From IMG/VR virus record IMGVR_UViG_3300032313_001109, positions 1-39,010 of that record: a stretch of DNA of 39,010 nucleotides, one strand, 5' to 3'. This DNA comes from a virus. The position numbers were made by a program, and so were the translations under genes. Below, piece by piece: positions 16,446 to 25,074 of this stretch. The notes beneath the pieces were generated by a model. That model ran no database searches. It saw only the letters and a list, made by a program, of their open reading frames with translations, and had not been told where the DNA came from. Position 1 is the first letter of the stretch. Each line of letters opens with the position of its first letter.

Positions 16446-18102
16446 ATTTAATATTGTTCCTAGTGTATATAAGAATAAAGTTGGTGATGAAACTAACTCA
16501 CAATTGGTTATTAACTTGGATAATACCCAGAAAGAGCTTATTCAGTTTGATAGAGATATTACTGTTGATTTAAAAGAATTATATAATAAAGAAAAAATAC
16601 AATCATATAATATTAGACCAACATTTAAAGTTAGTTACATATATGATAATTTTTATTCTGGCACAACTGATAGTAAATACAAGTCACAATTAATATATAA
16701 TATTAATAATAAAAACACCTCTTCAATATCAAATGTTGACAAAGGTTTCTTACCTGGGTATGAATTTGATTTTTTTAGACCAAATATCCCAAATTCTTTT
16801 GGGTATGAATCAATTAATGCTTTTAAATATAATTGGGAATATTATATAACTTATCCATTTAGTGGTGATAGTAAGCAAAATTTAAATATAAAGATAGATA
16901 ATAGATTTTACAATTGGGTGGCAGAAGAAGGAATACCATTTGTTACTGATGTCATTGTAGAAGATGGGTTTAATTTAACTAGAATTAGATGTTCATTACC
17001 CCACAATTTAACTGATACAGATGGTGTTGCAATTAAAATTGATTCAATTGTTAGATTGTATGAAATATTTTCATTTGGTGATGGATCATATGGTTCAGAT
17101 GAATATGTTTTAAATATTTTAAGAGTTAATAATGATATTTCTGATAATAAGTTGGGTACATTAAGGAGGGTTATATCTATTGAAAATAGTGGGGAAACAA
17201 TATCCAAATATTATGTTAGAAAACATAAAGTTATTAAGAATTCAAATGATATTGTGGCAACAAAGGCTGGATTTGAAACAGGTATATTTGACCAATCAAA
17301 AGTGTTAAGTTTTATTGGGGATAAATTTTCTTTTCTGAAAAAAGCATCAAATATTTCATATAATTTTATAGTAAATAATGATATAAATATTGAAACACTT
17401 GTTGATAACCAAAACAGACCATTAACTGAAATATACTTAACAATGGTATATAAGGGGTATTCTGGCTTTTTTGATGTTATTAAAAAAGGTTGGTTATTTA
17501 ATATAACAGATCCAGTTAATAGTTGGTGGGATGATTCAACATCAAATTCAAATACAAATATTAATGTTGAGACTTATTTTGATGATAAAAAAAATCAATT
17601 TAAATATTTTAAATTAAGTGATGATAACCTTGATGGTGATTTTTGTGAATATAATGAATATACCCAAGAGGAAATAGTCATTTCTGATTTATATCATAAA
17701 ATAAAACATTCTGATGAAGTTTTTAGAGTTTCAAATTATGATAATAATAAATCTGGATATTATTATAAGCCACATAATAAATTGGTTTTGAAAGTTTTTT
17801 CAGATTATATTGAAACTGTTGATTTTAAATTTGCTTATGATGTTCCAAATTATGCTTTCTATTCAAAAGTTGATGGACAATTTAGATGGAGGGATATTTA
17901 TGATGTTGGATTTTTTGATGAAAATAATAATGGGGTCAACTATCCTTTTATAAATAATTCTTTTTATCCATTTGTTAATAATATTTTTAAATTGTTTCCA
18001 GAGGGGTATGATTATTATACTCAAAAAGTAAATAAATCAGCAAATGTTGGGGGTACTTCTTCTTCATTAATTGTAAAACCATTGGTAGATGACTGTGAAT
18101 AA
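16438..18102 (+). CDS. Virion structural protein, unrecognised (554 residues)
   Basis: This 554-residue soluble protein is rich in Asn, Asp, Tyr and Phe and has no recognised domain. The sequence alternates short hydrophobic strands with polar turns, and near the end has several Phe/Tyr segments (FWRDIYDV-like and YPFINNSFYPFVNNIFKLF). The start overlaps the stop of the 1627-residue gene by eight bases and its end overlaps the next gene by 14, so all three are probably translated together. By position it should be a baseplate or fibre-attachment protein. There is no signal peptide or membrane segment. Confidence 0.75.
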   Translation: MNKFNIVPSVYKNKVGDETNSQLVINLDNTQKELIQFDRDITVDLKELYNKEKIQSYNIRPTFKVSYIYDNFYSGTTDSKYKSQLIYNINNKNTSSISNVDKGFLPGYEFDFFRPNIPNSFGYESINAFKYNWEYYITYPFSGDSKQNLNIKIDNRFYNWVAEEGIPFVTDVIVEDGFNLTRIRCSLPHNLTDTDGVAIKIDSIVRLYEIFSFGDGSYGSDEYVLNILRVNNDISDNKLGTLRRVISIENSGETISKYYVRKHKVIKNSNDIVATKAGFETGIFDQSKVLSFIGDKFSFLKKASNISYNFIVNNDINIETLVDNQNRPLTEIYLTMVYKGYSGFFDVIKKGWLFNITDPVNSWWDDSTSNSNTNINVETYFDDKKNQFKYFKLSDDNLDGDFCEYNEYTQEEIVISDLYHKIKHSDEVFRVSNYDNNKSGYYYKPHNKLVLKVFSDYIETVDFKFAYDVPNYAFYSKVDGQFRWRDIYDVGFFDENNNGVNYPFINNSFYPFVNNIFKLFPEGYDYYTQKVNKSANVGGTSSSLIVKPLVDDCE

Positions 18103-18634
18103 ATATAGATTACTCCAACCAAAACTTAATGATATAACAATAAGTTTCCCAATTAAGTTGGATTTTGATAATGTTGGACAACAAGATACAATAAATAGTT
18201 ATGGTGAAAATATATTAAGTAATTCTATTAATGCAGTAATTGATTATGAGGTAGTTAGATTTTCACATAGTGGATTACTAGAAGGTTTTCCCCTACCATC
18301 AAAAACTAGCACTCCAACTCCAACTCCAACTATGACAGTTACCCCAACTCCAACAAGAACTGCTACACCTATGGTTACACCAACTAGTACGGTTACACCA
18401 ACTATAACACCAACCAATACAAACACACCAACAGTAACATCAAGTAATACACCAACCCCATCAATATCACTAACCCCATCAGTAACACCATCTATAACAC
18501 CAACTGTAACACCAACAAGAACGGTTACACCTACCAATACTGCAACACCAACAGTGACACCAACACCATCAGTAACAGAATTAAGATATTATTTATCAAA
18601 TAATTTAATAGTATTTAATCAAAATTGTACATAA
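18089..18634 (+). CDS. Tail-associated protein with Thr-Pro stalk
   Basis: In this 181-residue protein, residues 1-70 form a folded N-terminal part (YRLLQPKLNDITISFPIKLD) that probably docks onto the baseplate. Residues 73-163 are almost entirely Thr, Pro, Ser and Val in a repeating T-P-T/T-P-S pattern, expected to be an extended stiff stalk and a possible glycosylation target. Only 18 residues follow (LRYYLSNNLIVFNQNCT), too short for an adhesin head, while the next gene, one base downstream, encodes a FISUMP domain. The two may once have been one stalk-plus-head protein, or they may assemble together. The start overlaps the upstream gene by 14 bases. Confidence 0.75.
   Translation: MTVNKYRLLQPKLNDITISFPIKLDFDNVGQQDTINSYGENILSNSINAVIDYEVVRFSHSGLLEGFPLPSKTSTPTPTPTMTVTPTPTRTATPMVTPTSTVTPTITPTNTNTPTVTSSNTPTPSISLTPSVTPSITPTVTPTRTVTPTNTATPTVTPTPSVTELRYYLSNNLIVFNQNCT
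18305..18577 (+). repeat. Thr-Pro-coding low-complexity repeat
   Basis: Degenerate repeats of ACACCAACN type encode the T-P stalk (residues 73-163). Similar repeats occur at 27501-27533 and 28014-28211, providing homology for recombination between fibre genes. Confidence 0.85.
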
Positions 18635-18635
18635 T

Positions 18636-19526
18636 ATGAGTGAATTTAATATATATGCACCAACACCTTCTTGTTCAAGTTGGTTTAATCATGCTACTAG
18701 TGGGGATGCTTGTTCATCAATATTTTGTATAACAACACCAACAACTTGTGTGGGGGATTGTGATAAGTTATATGTGTCAACACAAAGAACTCCCCAGACC
18801 ATTGAGATTGGTGATATTTTATATGATTCTAATAGGATTAAATTGGCAGCAGGTTGGTATGTTAGTAGTACAAAAGGGGTAGTATTTAATGTTAATTCTG
18901 GTGGGACATTAACAAGTGTTAATTTTTGTTCTGGTAGTACAGAAGTTAGGGATTATGATGGGAATTATTATGGCACAGCTACCATTGGGACACAAATTTG
19001 GCTTACAGAAAATTTAAGAACAACAAGGTATAATAATGGATCTGATATTCCAAATGTAACTAATAGTACAACCTGGAGTAATTTAACCATTGGGGCTTAT
19101 TGTTCTTATGGTAATAATAATATTGATAGTTGTTTTGGTTATTTGTATAATTTTTATGCAACAACAAATTTATGCCCAACTGGGTATAGAGTCCCCACAT
19201 TGGCTGACTACACAACTTTATCCACTTATCTGGGGGGTAATAGTGTTTCAGGTGGAAAGATGAAAACAGAAGGGATTGTATGGTGGGATAGTCCAAATGA
19301 TGGTGCAACAAATACTAGTGGATTTAGTGGTTATCCAGCAGGTAGAAGAGTGTATAATGGTAATTTTAATTTCTTTGGGGAAACAAGTACTTTTTGGACT
19401 AATACTACAACAGGATGTATTACTAATTTTGCTAAAATAATTCAATTAAAATATAATAATGATAATTTAGATTTCCAATGTGATGATAAAAATAATGGAT
19501 ATTCAGTTAGATGTATAAAAAATTAA
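18636..19526 (+). CDS. FISUMP-domain tail adhesin (Fibrobacter succinogenes major paralogous domain)
   Basis: In this 296-residue protein, residues 1-100 are a Cys-containing N-terminal part (APTPSCSSWFNHA and TCVGDCDKLY). Residues about 104-296 match the FISUMP domain: VRDYDGNYYGTATIGTQIW, LTENLRTTRYNNGSDIP, CPTGYRVPTLADYTTL, GGKMKTEGIVWWDSPN and the C-terminal GYSVRCIKN. This domain is common in surface proteins of Bacteroidetes and Fibrobacteres and is thought to adopt a formylglycine-enzyme/C-type-lectin-like fold, a fold also used by phage receptor-binding proteins. Its place among baseplate genes behind a Thr-Pro stalk gene suggests a host-recognition role. The family match is strong; the binding role is inferred. 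Confidence 0.85.
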   Translation: MSEFNIYAPTPSCSSWFNHATSGDACSSIFCITTPTTCVGDCDKLYVSTQRTPQTIEIGDILYDSNRIKLAAGWYVSSTKGVVFNVNSGGTLTSVNFCSGSTEVRDYDGNYYGTATIGTQIWLTENLRTTRYNNGSDIPNVTNSTTWSNLTIGAYCSYGNNNIDSCFGYLYNFYATTNLCPTGYRVPTLADYTTLSTYLGGNSVSGGKMKTEGIVWWDSPNDGATNTSGFSGYPAGRRVYNGNFNFFGETSTFWTNTTTGCITNFAKIIQLKYNNDNLDFQCDDKNNGYSVRCIKN

Positions 19527-19530
19527 TATA

Positions 19531-20121
19531 ATGGCAATAGATTATAGTTTAAATATAAATTTTAATTTTTACAATGGTGTTAATTTGGCATCCAAATTAA
19601 ACTGGAATTCAACATATTTAACCCCAAGTAATAATTTTTTGTCAGATGATATAAAATTTAATAAGAATAATTTCAATAATTCTTTTTTCAAATTGGATTA
19701 TTATGATTCACCTTTTAGTAAATCTCAAAAACTATATTTGACAACAATTTTACAAGCAAGTAATGGAGTTAAATCTGGGGATATAGTTATTCCAACATAT
19801 CTTTTAGATTATACAGAGAATACAGAGGGGTTTTTTATTTATTGGTTGAAGGATAGTGATATATTAAATATTGATACATTTTATGTTAGTGCAACATTTT
19901 TTAATGGTCAAACAGGTAAAATTAAAAGAATGTCAAATAGATGCCAAGCAGAATTACCTACAAATGATAAGTATAATTTAAATGAAATTTTTGATTTTTA
20001 TTACAAATTAAATCTAAATTATGGTACACATACTTATGAGTATTATGATATTAATAATGGTAGCCAAATTGGGGTAAAGAAAAACCCAATGAATTGGTTT
20101 GAGTATATAACTAAAAAGTAA
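19531..20121 (+). CDS. Virion structural protein, unrecognised (196 residues)
   Basis: This 196-residue protein starts MAIDYSLNINFNFYNGVNLA, is Asn/Tyr/Phe-rich and appears mainly beta-stranded. It has no signal peptide, membrane helix or recognised motif. It lies four bases after the FISUMP gene, and its stop overlaps the next start (TAATG). Given the operon position it is probably a small baseplate or fibre-connector protein. Confidence 0.7.
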   Translation: MAIDYSLNINFNFYNGVNLASKLNWNSTYLTPSNNFLSDDIKFNKNNFNNSFFKLDYYDSPFSKSQKLYLTTILQASNGVKSGDIVIPTYLLDYTENTEGFFIYWLKDSDILNIDTFYVSATFFNGQTGKIKRMSNRCQAELPTNDKYNLNEIFDFYYKLNLNYGTHTYEYYDINNGSQIGVKKNPMNWFEYITKK

Positions 20122-21167
20122 TGATATATAAAATTAAAATATCTCCAGAATCATTATCATCTATAGTTAAAGAAGTTACATATAGTGGTAATACTTTTGG
20201 TGTATATACTGGTATGACAAGTTTATTGACTGGTGGCATTGATGGTACATCAACTTTAACTGGATTGACCATACCCATATTATTGACACAAGATGTTGTT
20301 GATGCTGGATATTATTCAGAATTTGATGGTGCAATTTTGCAAAAAGATACAGTTTTAAATTTTGTTTTTTCTGGTAAAAGTGCTTATGAATATTGTATAT
20401 ATAATACATCAGTTAGGACAGCTTATACCAAAGATTCTGAATATAAGGTATATTGGGGGGATCAAAGTATTAGTGAAAGTATGAATACAGTTAGTAAATG
20501 CCATACCTATCAAAAGACAAGTGGTAGTTATGCAATAAAATTAACTCAAAAAAATAATTTTGGTACTAATATTATTAGCAAAACGATAACAATACCTTTT
20601 GATAAAAACAAGAAAGATGATAATCCAAGTGGTACTGCAACATTTACCCCTAGTGGTGGTGCATGGAAGAATACTCCTTTGAGTTATGATTATATTTTTA
20701 CTGGTGATACTAGTACTGATATTGATGATTATTTATATGAAGGTAATGTTAAAGTTACAGGTTATACAAAATCAAATTTATTAGAATTATCGTTATATGG
20801 TAATAAGAAATATTTGGTTGGGGTTGATATCTTTAAAGATGGGGTTGCTTATGGTAAGGTTACAAATATAAATAACAGTTTCACAGCCTATACAATACAA
20901 GATATTAAATATGTTGATTATCCATTAGGTGTAACAACTTTTGAGGCTAATAGTGAGGGGTTAACAGAATATTCAACGCAACTAAAACCAATAACAAAAA
21001 ATGAAGCATTGATGAAGTCAGTTTCAGATGTTCAGATTTTTTCAAATGTATTTGTGGAAAGGGGGAAAAATTCAGGCTATGAGAAAGTTCAGAGACTTGG
21101 GGAAGTTAAGACATTACAAGATATGGAAAAATATGGATATGGGTATTTCAAATTGACAAATAAATAA
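20121..21167 (+). CDS. Virion structural protein with a PKD-like domain
   Basis: In this 348-residue protein, residues about 107-160 (EYKVYWGDQS, KCHTYQKTSGSYAIKLT, NNFGTNIISKTI) follow the PKD pattern: a Y-x-V-x-W-G-D turn, H-T-Y, then G-x-Y-x-I-x-L-T. PKD domains are immunoglobulin-like binding modules common in Bacteroidetes surface proteins and phage tails. A second beta domain appears at about 180-270. The C-terminus (VFVERGKNSGYEKVQRLGEV, then KTLQDMEKYGYGYFKL) looks like a conserved attachment segment. The gene overlaps the previous stop by one base and ends the first block before a 34-base gap with a promoter-like box. Confidence 0.72.
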   Translation: MIYKIKISPESLSSIVKEVTYSGNTFGVYTGMTSLLTGGIDGTSTLTGLTIPILLTQDVVDAGYYSEFDGAILQKDTVLNFVFSGKSAYEYCIYNTSVRTAYTKDSEYKVYWGDQSISESMNTVSKCHTYQKTSGSYAIKLTQKNNFGTNIISKTITIPFDKNKKDDNPSGTATFTPSGGAWKNTPLSYDYIFTGDTSTDIDDYLYEGNVKVTGYTKSNLLELSLYGNKKYLVGVDIFKDGVAYGKVTNINNSFTAYTIQDIKYVDYPLGVTTFEANSEGLTEYSTQLKPITKNEALMKSVSDVQIFSNVFVERGKNSGYEKVQRLGEVKTLQDMEKYGYGYFKLTNK

Positions 21168-21177
21168 AGAAATAAAC

Positions 21178-21185
21178 TATTTATA
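21178..21185 (+). promoter_or_regulatory. Candidate promoter element TATTTATA
   Basis: It lies in the short gap before 21202, 17 bases from the ATG, as CTATTTATAAT. It overlaps the region just after the preceding stop, so it would restart transcription within the structural cluster. Confidence 0.42.
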
Positions 21186-21201
21186 ATAAAAATACAATAT
21201 T

Positions 21202-22095
21202 ATGGCAATTGGTACATATGGAACAGTTAGACCTAGTGATGTTAGCCCAGAAGATGTGGAGATAGTTATGGTATATGCACCAACTAGGGATCAGACTGAT
21301 TTGATTTCTCAAAAAAGATTGGATGCTACTACCATATTAAAACCTTATTTTGATAGTGAATATCCTACTGAAATTTTAGGTGGATTATATAATTTAACAT
21401 TACCAGCAGCTGAATTTACCTCACTTGGTTATTATACATTATATTTGAGACCTGCACAAATAAGAACAAAAATAAATGATTGTGGTGTTTTAAGTGCATT
21501 ACCAAATGTTAAAGGTATTGTAGTTAATTTAGATGATGTTCCAGATGATTTTAGGAATAAATTTGAAGTCCCCCAAGAATTGGTTGGGTATCGTGTAGAA
21601 TATTTAAATAATAGTCAAAAAGTTCCTAATTTTTTTAGAATAATCACATCATCATTTTTTTGTGAACCAATTGTTACAAATGAGGTTAACACTAGTCAAA
21701 AATCAATTCGTTATCGTTATGTTGATAATAATACAAACTTGGTTTTCCTAACTTTGAGTCCAAGCAGTTCACCTTCTAACAAGACAAATGCAACTCCATT
21801 TATTGGACAACCAAATCAAAGCATTATTATAAGTAATACTTATTTCAACCCAACAACTTTGGAGATTGAGATTGCTGAACATGACATTTCTACATTGGCA
21901 ATTGGTTTATTTGGCAACCAGACTAAATCTGTTGAGGATGGTGTTTATACATTATATGACCCAGCTAATAACATATATAGACAATATAATTTATTTGAGG
22001 TTAGAAATCAATTTAATGAATTATTATATGAGGTTAGGGAAGATAGAAATGATGATATTGATATAAGCAAAAACTTTGATAATATAATAGAATAA
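21202..22095 (+). CDS. Virion structural protein, unrecognised (297 residues)
   Basis: This 297-residue protein begins MAIGTYGTVRPSDVSPEDVE and has the patterned strands and turns of a baseplate protein (LYNLTLPAAEFTSLGYYTLY, LRPAQIRTKINDCGVL). Residues about 180-240 are Ser/Asn/Thr-rich. The C-terminus is acidic. No family was recognised. Its stop overlaps the start of the 991-residue wedge candidate by one base (TAATG), so they probably form one unit and may interact. Confidence 0.72.
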   Translation: MAIGTYGTVRPSDVSPEDVEIVMVYAPTRDQTDLISQKRLDATTILKPYFDSEYPTEILGGLYNLTLPAAEFTSLGYYTLYLRPAQIRTKINDCGVLSALPNVKGIVVNLDDVPDDFRNKFEVPQELVGYRVEYLNNSQKVPNFFRIITSSFFCEPIVTNEVNTSQKSIRYRYVDNNTNLVFLTLSPSSSPSNKTNATPFIGQPNQSIIISNTYFNPTTLEIEIAEHDISTLAIGLFGNQTKSVEDGVYTLYDPANNIYRQYNLFEVRNQFNELLYEVREDRNDDIDISKNFDNIIE

Positions 22096-25070
22096 TGCCA
22101 AAAATTTACATTAAAAATAGTCCTGGTAGTGGTGGTGGTGTATTTGATAATTTAGTTGGATATCAGCTTGTTACTGGTGGGGGATTAACTTCTAGTACTT
22201 TTGAATTTACCCCCAATATAAGTGAAAGAATTCCTCGTAACTATTATACAAACGTTTTTGATGCTGGTATTAATTTGGAGAATTTAGGTATAAGTGATAT
22301 TGGGGATGTGAGAACGGTTTTATCCAAGGAATTTGACGTTTATCCCAATTATGATATAACCCAGGTGATGAGTTTTGTTATGTATGGCTCATTATCTAAA
22401 AGATTATCTGTATCAATAACTAAAATTATAAATAATTTCCCAGCATCTATTGATGTTAATTTCTATGATAATGATTTAATTACAGGTTATACTGCAACAA
22501 ATATTATTTATGATTCAATAACAGATGATACGACTTTTGATATTGATATATCAAAAATACATAATCCACTTGGTGTTGATTTTAGTGTTAATTCTGACAC
22601 TAATTTAATGGCAAAAGAAATTAAGGTATCTGAATATAGGAATTTGACGCAATATTATGCTGATTATGTTTTATCCATAAGTGGTGTTTCATATCCTTTA
22701 GTTATTTTAAATCCAAGCAATAGTTTAAATGAGGGGACTTTAAACATAACAGTTTCTGGTTCACCATTTGGCACATCAAGTTCATTTAGTGTAGATTCCT
22801 ATATAATTAGACCTAGTGATTTCTTATATAATTTAATTTTAAAAAGTAATTTTGATGAATTAGAACAATATATTTTAAATACATTATCATCACCTATTTA
22901 CACAATGGTACTACAAGTTCCACAAGAAAATGATAATGGTAAATTCACTTTGGTTAATACAAATTTAACATTTCCCTTGGATGGGATTTGGAATATTGAT
23001 ATATTATCAGAACAATTCACAAAATATTTAAATGATGTTCAAGAAATTGCAACATATTTTGATAATGCAAGAACAAATTTAATATCAAGATTTTTTGTTT
23101 CAGATTCACTAAAAGAGTTTGATACATTTGATAGGAGGATTGAGAGTATGTTACAAATATATGGTAGAAGTTTTGATGAAGTTAAAAAGTTCATTGATTC
23201 TTTGACATATATGAATTCTATTAATTATACACCAAAGAATGATATACCATCTCAATTATTATTAAATTTGGGGCAAACATTGGGTTGGGAGGAAAACTTC
23301 CAATTCTTAACGGATCAGACATTAATTGAGTCCATTTTTGGGAATAATAGTGATTTCAAATATCCAGCATATAGTCGTTCACAAACACCTTTGGAATTAA
23401 ATTATTCTTTTTATAGGAATTTGGTTATTAATTCTTTTTATTTATTTAAATCAAAAGGTACTAGAAGGTCAATTGAATTTATTCTTAGATTATTTGGTGC
23501 ACCAGATGCTTTAATTGAATTAAACGAACATATATATTTGGCTGACCAGAAAATAAATTTAATAAAATTTAATACAGATTTAGCAAAATTACAAACTGGT
23601 ACATATATTGATATTGATCCAATTACAACGGTCAATACCTATAAGTATAATGGTATAACATATTCTTCTATAACTCAAAATACAAGTTTAATAAATGTAA
23701 ATTTCAATACAGAGAATTATCCATTAGATAGAGAAACTGGTTATCCCCAACCCAAAAAGAGTAGCCAATTATTTTTTCAAATGGGTGCTGGATGGTATCA
23801 ATTAACACCAAAACATAAGAGTTTAGAAATATCAACAAAAGTTGGCATTGGAGCAAGTGCTGAATATAGTACTGAATTTGAATCATTTACTTATGGGAAT
23901 AAGTATTTGGATATATTTAGAAAATTCCCCTACATTGATGAAGGTTTCACCTTATCCAAATATGTGGATAATAAAAAATCTTGGTCAAGAGATAATACAT
24001 TAATGAGGGTATCGGTTGATGGTAATTATAATGCTTATTATTTTGTAAGTGATGAAAGATTATTATTAAATGTAAAGAATGTTAGTCTATTCTTAAATCC
24101 AGCACAAGGGCTTCTGTATGATGTTTGGATTCAATCTAAGGATTATGATTATCCCATACCACAAAGTGGCTTAACGTTCCCGTATCCAACAATTGGGGGT
24201 ACTGATTCAACAATTATAAATCCACAACCAAAATCAAAATCATTTTTTGAATTTGCATCAACATTTGCAAAGAACATGATTAATGTTCGCAACAGAATGT
24301 ATATAACTGATGGCAAGACTGGGGGATATCCTACCTTACAATCAATATTTTGGAAATACATTGAAGCACCATATGCTGTTGGAATACCAACAAACAAATA
24401 TACATATGATAATTTAATTAAGTTTGTTGAAGGAATTAATCCTTATTGGATTAAAATGGTTGAACAAATGATACCAGCCACAACGCTTTGGATGGGTGGT
24501 ACTAAGTTTGAAAATTCTGTATTTCACAAACAAAAATATGCTTATAAGAGACTTATGCAAAATGTTTTTGGTGTAAAACCTAAAGCATTAAGTGATACAA
24601 CCAATTATAGTATAAGTTCTTTAACTCCAATAACAAGTGGGGATGATTACATTACTTCACCAATATTTTCTGATTTATGTATAAAAAATGGTATTAGTAT
24701 GATTGCTACCCCAAATGATTCATTTAGTGTTATTTTGGGTAATGCAATTAATGGTGCATTATCTGAATATAATTTATCTTGTGATGGTAGTAATGTATTG
24801 ACTAATTGGTATAGTGAAATAATTTTAGATTCTAAAATTGTTTCAAAATTTAAATTTTATGATGGTATTGGAAATAATGATGTACCTACAAATGCACAAT
24901 GGGATAGTGCGTTAATTAGTGCTTTATCTAACTTACAATATTATGATATAAATTATAATAACCCATCAAGTGGTGTGGTTAATTTTATTGATTTGGATTG
25001 TGTTGATGAAATTGCATCAAATAAGTTAATAACTATAAATGTTGGGGTTGATGTAAATATAATTTGTTAA
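22095..25070 (+). CDS. Large baseplate protein, possible gp7/tail protein I (Tri2)-like wedge component
   Basis: The protein has 991 residues. Residues 1-300 are beta-rich and start with a Gly-rich N-terminus. Residues about 320-400 are helical (FTKYLNDVQEIATYFDNART, EFDTFDRRIESMLQIYGR). Residues about 445-475 contain FYLFKSKGTRRSIEFILRLF followed by G-A-P, reminiscent of P2 gpI-type proteins, which share a K-G-T-x-x-x-I helix motif next to a short segment. The second half carries more beta sequence and a conserved-looking stretch (VEGINPYWIKMVEQMIPATT). In T4 the gp6 partner is gp7, about 1030 residues, so size and neighbourhood fit a wedge role. The gp7/Tri2 equivalence is my inference and needs a profile search. 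Confidence 0.7.
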   Translation: MPKIYIKNSPGSGGGVFDNLVGYQLVTGGGLTSSTFEFTPNISERIPRNYYTNVFDAGINLENLGISDIGDVRTVLSKEFDVYPNYDITQVMSFVMYGSLSKRLSVSITKIINNFPASIDVNFYDNDLITGYTATNIIYDSITDDTTFDIDISKIHNPLGVDFSVNSDTNLMAKEIKVSEYRNLTQYYADYVLSISGVSYPLVILNPSNSLNEGTLNITVSGSPFGTSSSFSVDSYIIRPSDFLYNLILKSNFDELEQYILNTLSSPIYTMVLQVPQENDNGKFTLVNTNLTFPLDGIWNIDILSEQFTKYLNDVQEIATYFDNARTNLISRFFVSDSLKEFDTFDRRIESMLQIYGRSFDEVKKFIDSLTYMNSINYTPKNDIPSQLLLNLGQTLGWEENFQFLTDQTLIESIFGNNSDFKYPAYSRSQTPLELNYSFYRNLVINSFYLFKSKGTRRSIEFILRLFGAPDALIELNEHIYLADQKINLIKFNTDLAKLQTGTYIDIDPITTVNTYKYNGITYSSITQNTSLINVNFNTENYPLDRETGYPQPKKSSQLFFQMGAGWYQLTPKHKSLEISTKVGIGASAEYSTEFESFTYGNKYLDIFRKFPYIDEGFTLSKYVDNKKSWSRDNTLMRVSVDGNYNAYYFVSDERLLLNVKNVSLFLNPAQGLLYDVWIQSKDYDYPIPQSGLTFPYPTIGGTDSTIINPQPKSKSFFEFASTFAKNMINVRNRMYITDGKTGGYPTLQSIFWKYIEAPYAVGIPTNKYTYDNLIKFVEGINPYWIKMVEQMIPATTLWMGGTKFENSVFHKQKYAYKRLMQNVFGVKPKALSDTTNYSISSLTPITSGDDYITSPIFSDLCIKNGISMIATPNDSFSVILGNAINGALSEYNLSCDGSNVLTNWYSEIILDSKIVSKFKFYDGIGNNDVPTNAQWDSALISALSNLQYYDINYNNPSSGVVNFIDLDCVDEIASNKLITINVGVDVNIIC

Positions 25071-25074
25071 AAAA

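Noticed and set aside
18244-18537. Minus-strand V-G-V-T-V-G frame opposite the Thr-Pro stalk (also 27902-28183)
   Set aside because: It is the antisense of T-P codons, with no folded domain and no promoter or leader.
18636-19526. Diversity-generating retroelement target
   Set aside because: The lectin-like fold is suggestive, but no reverse transcriptase, template repeat or adenine-biased duplicate of the gene's 3' end was seen in this window.
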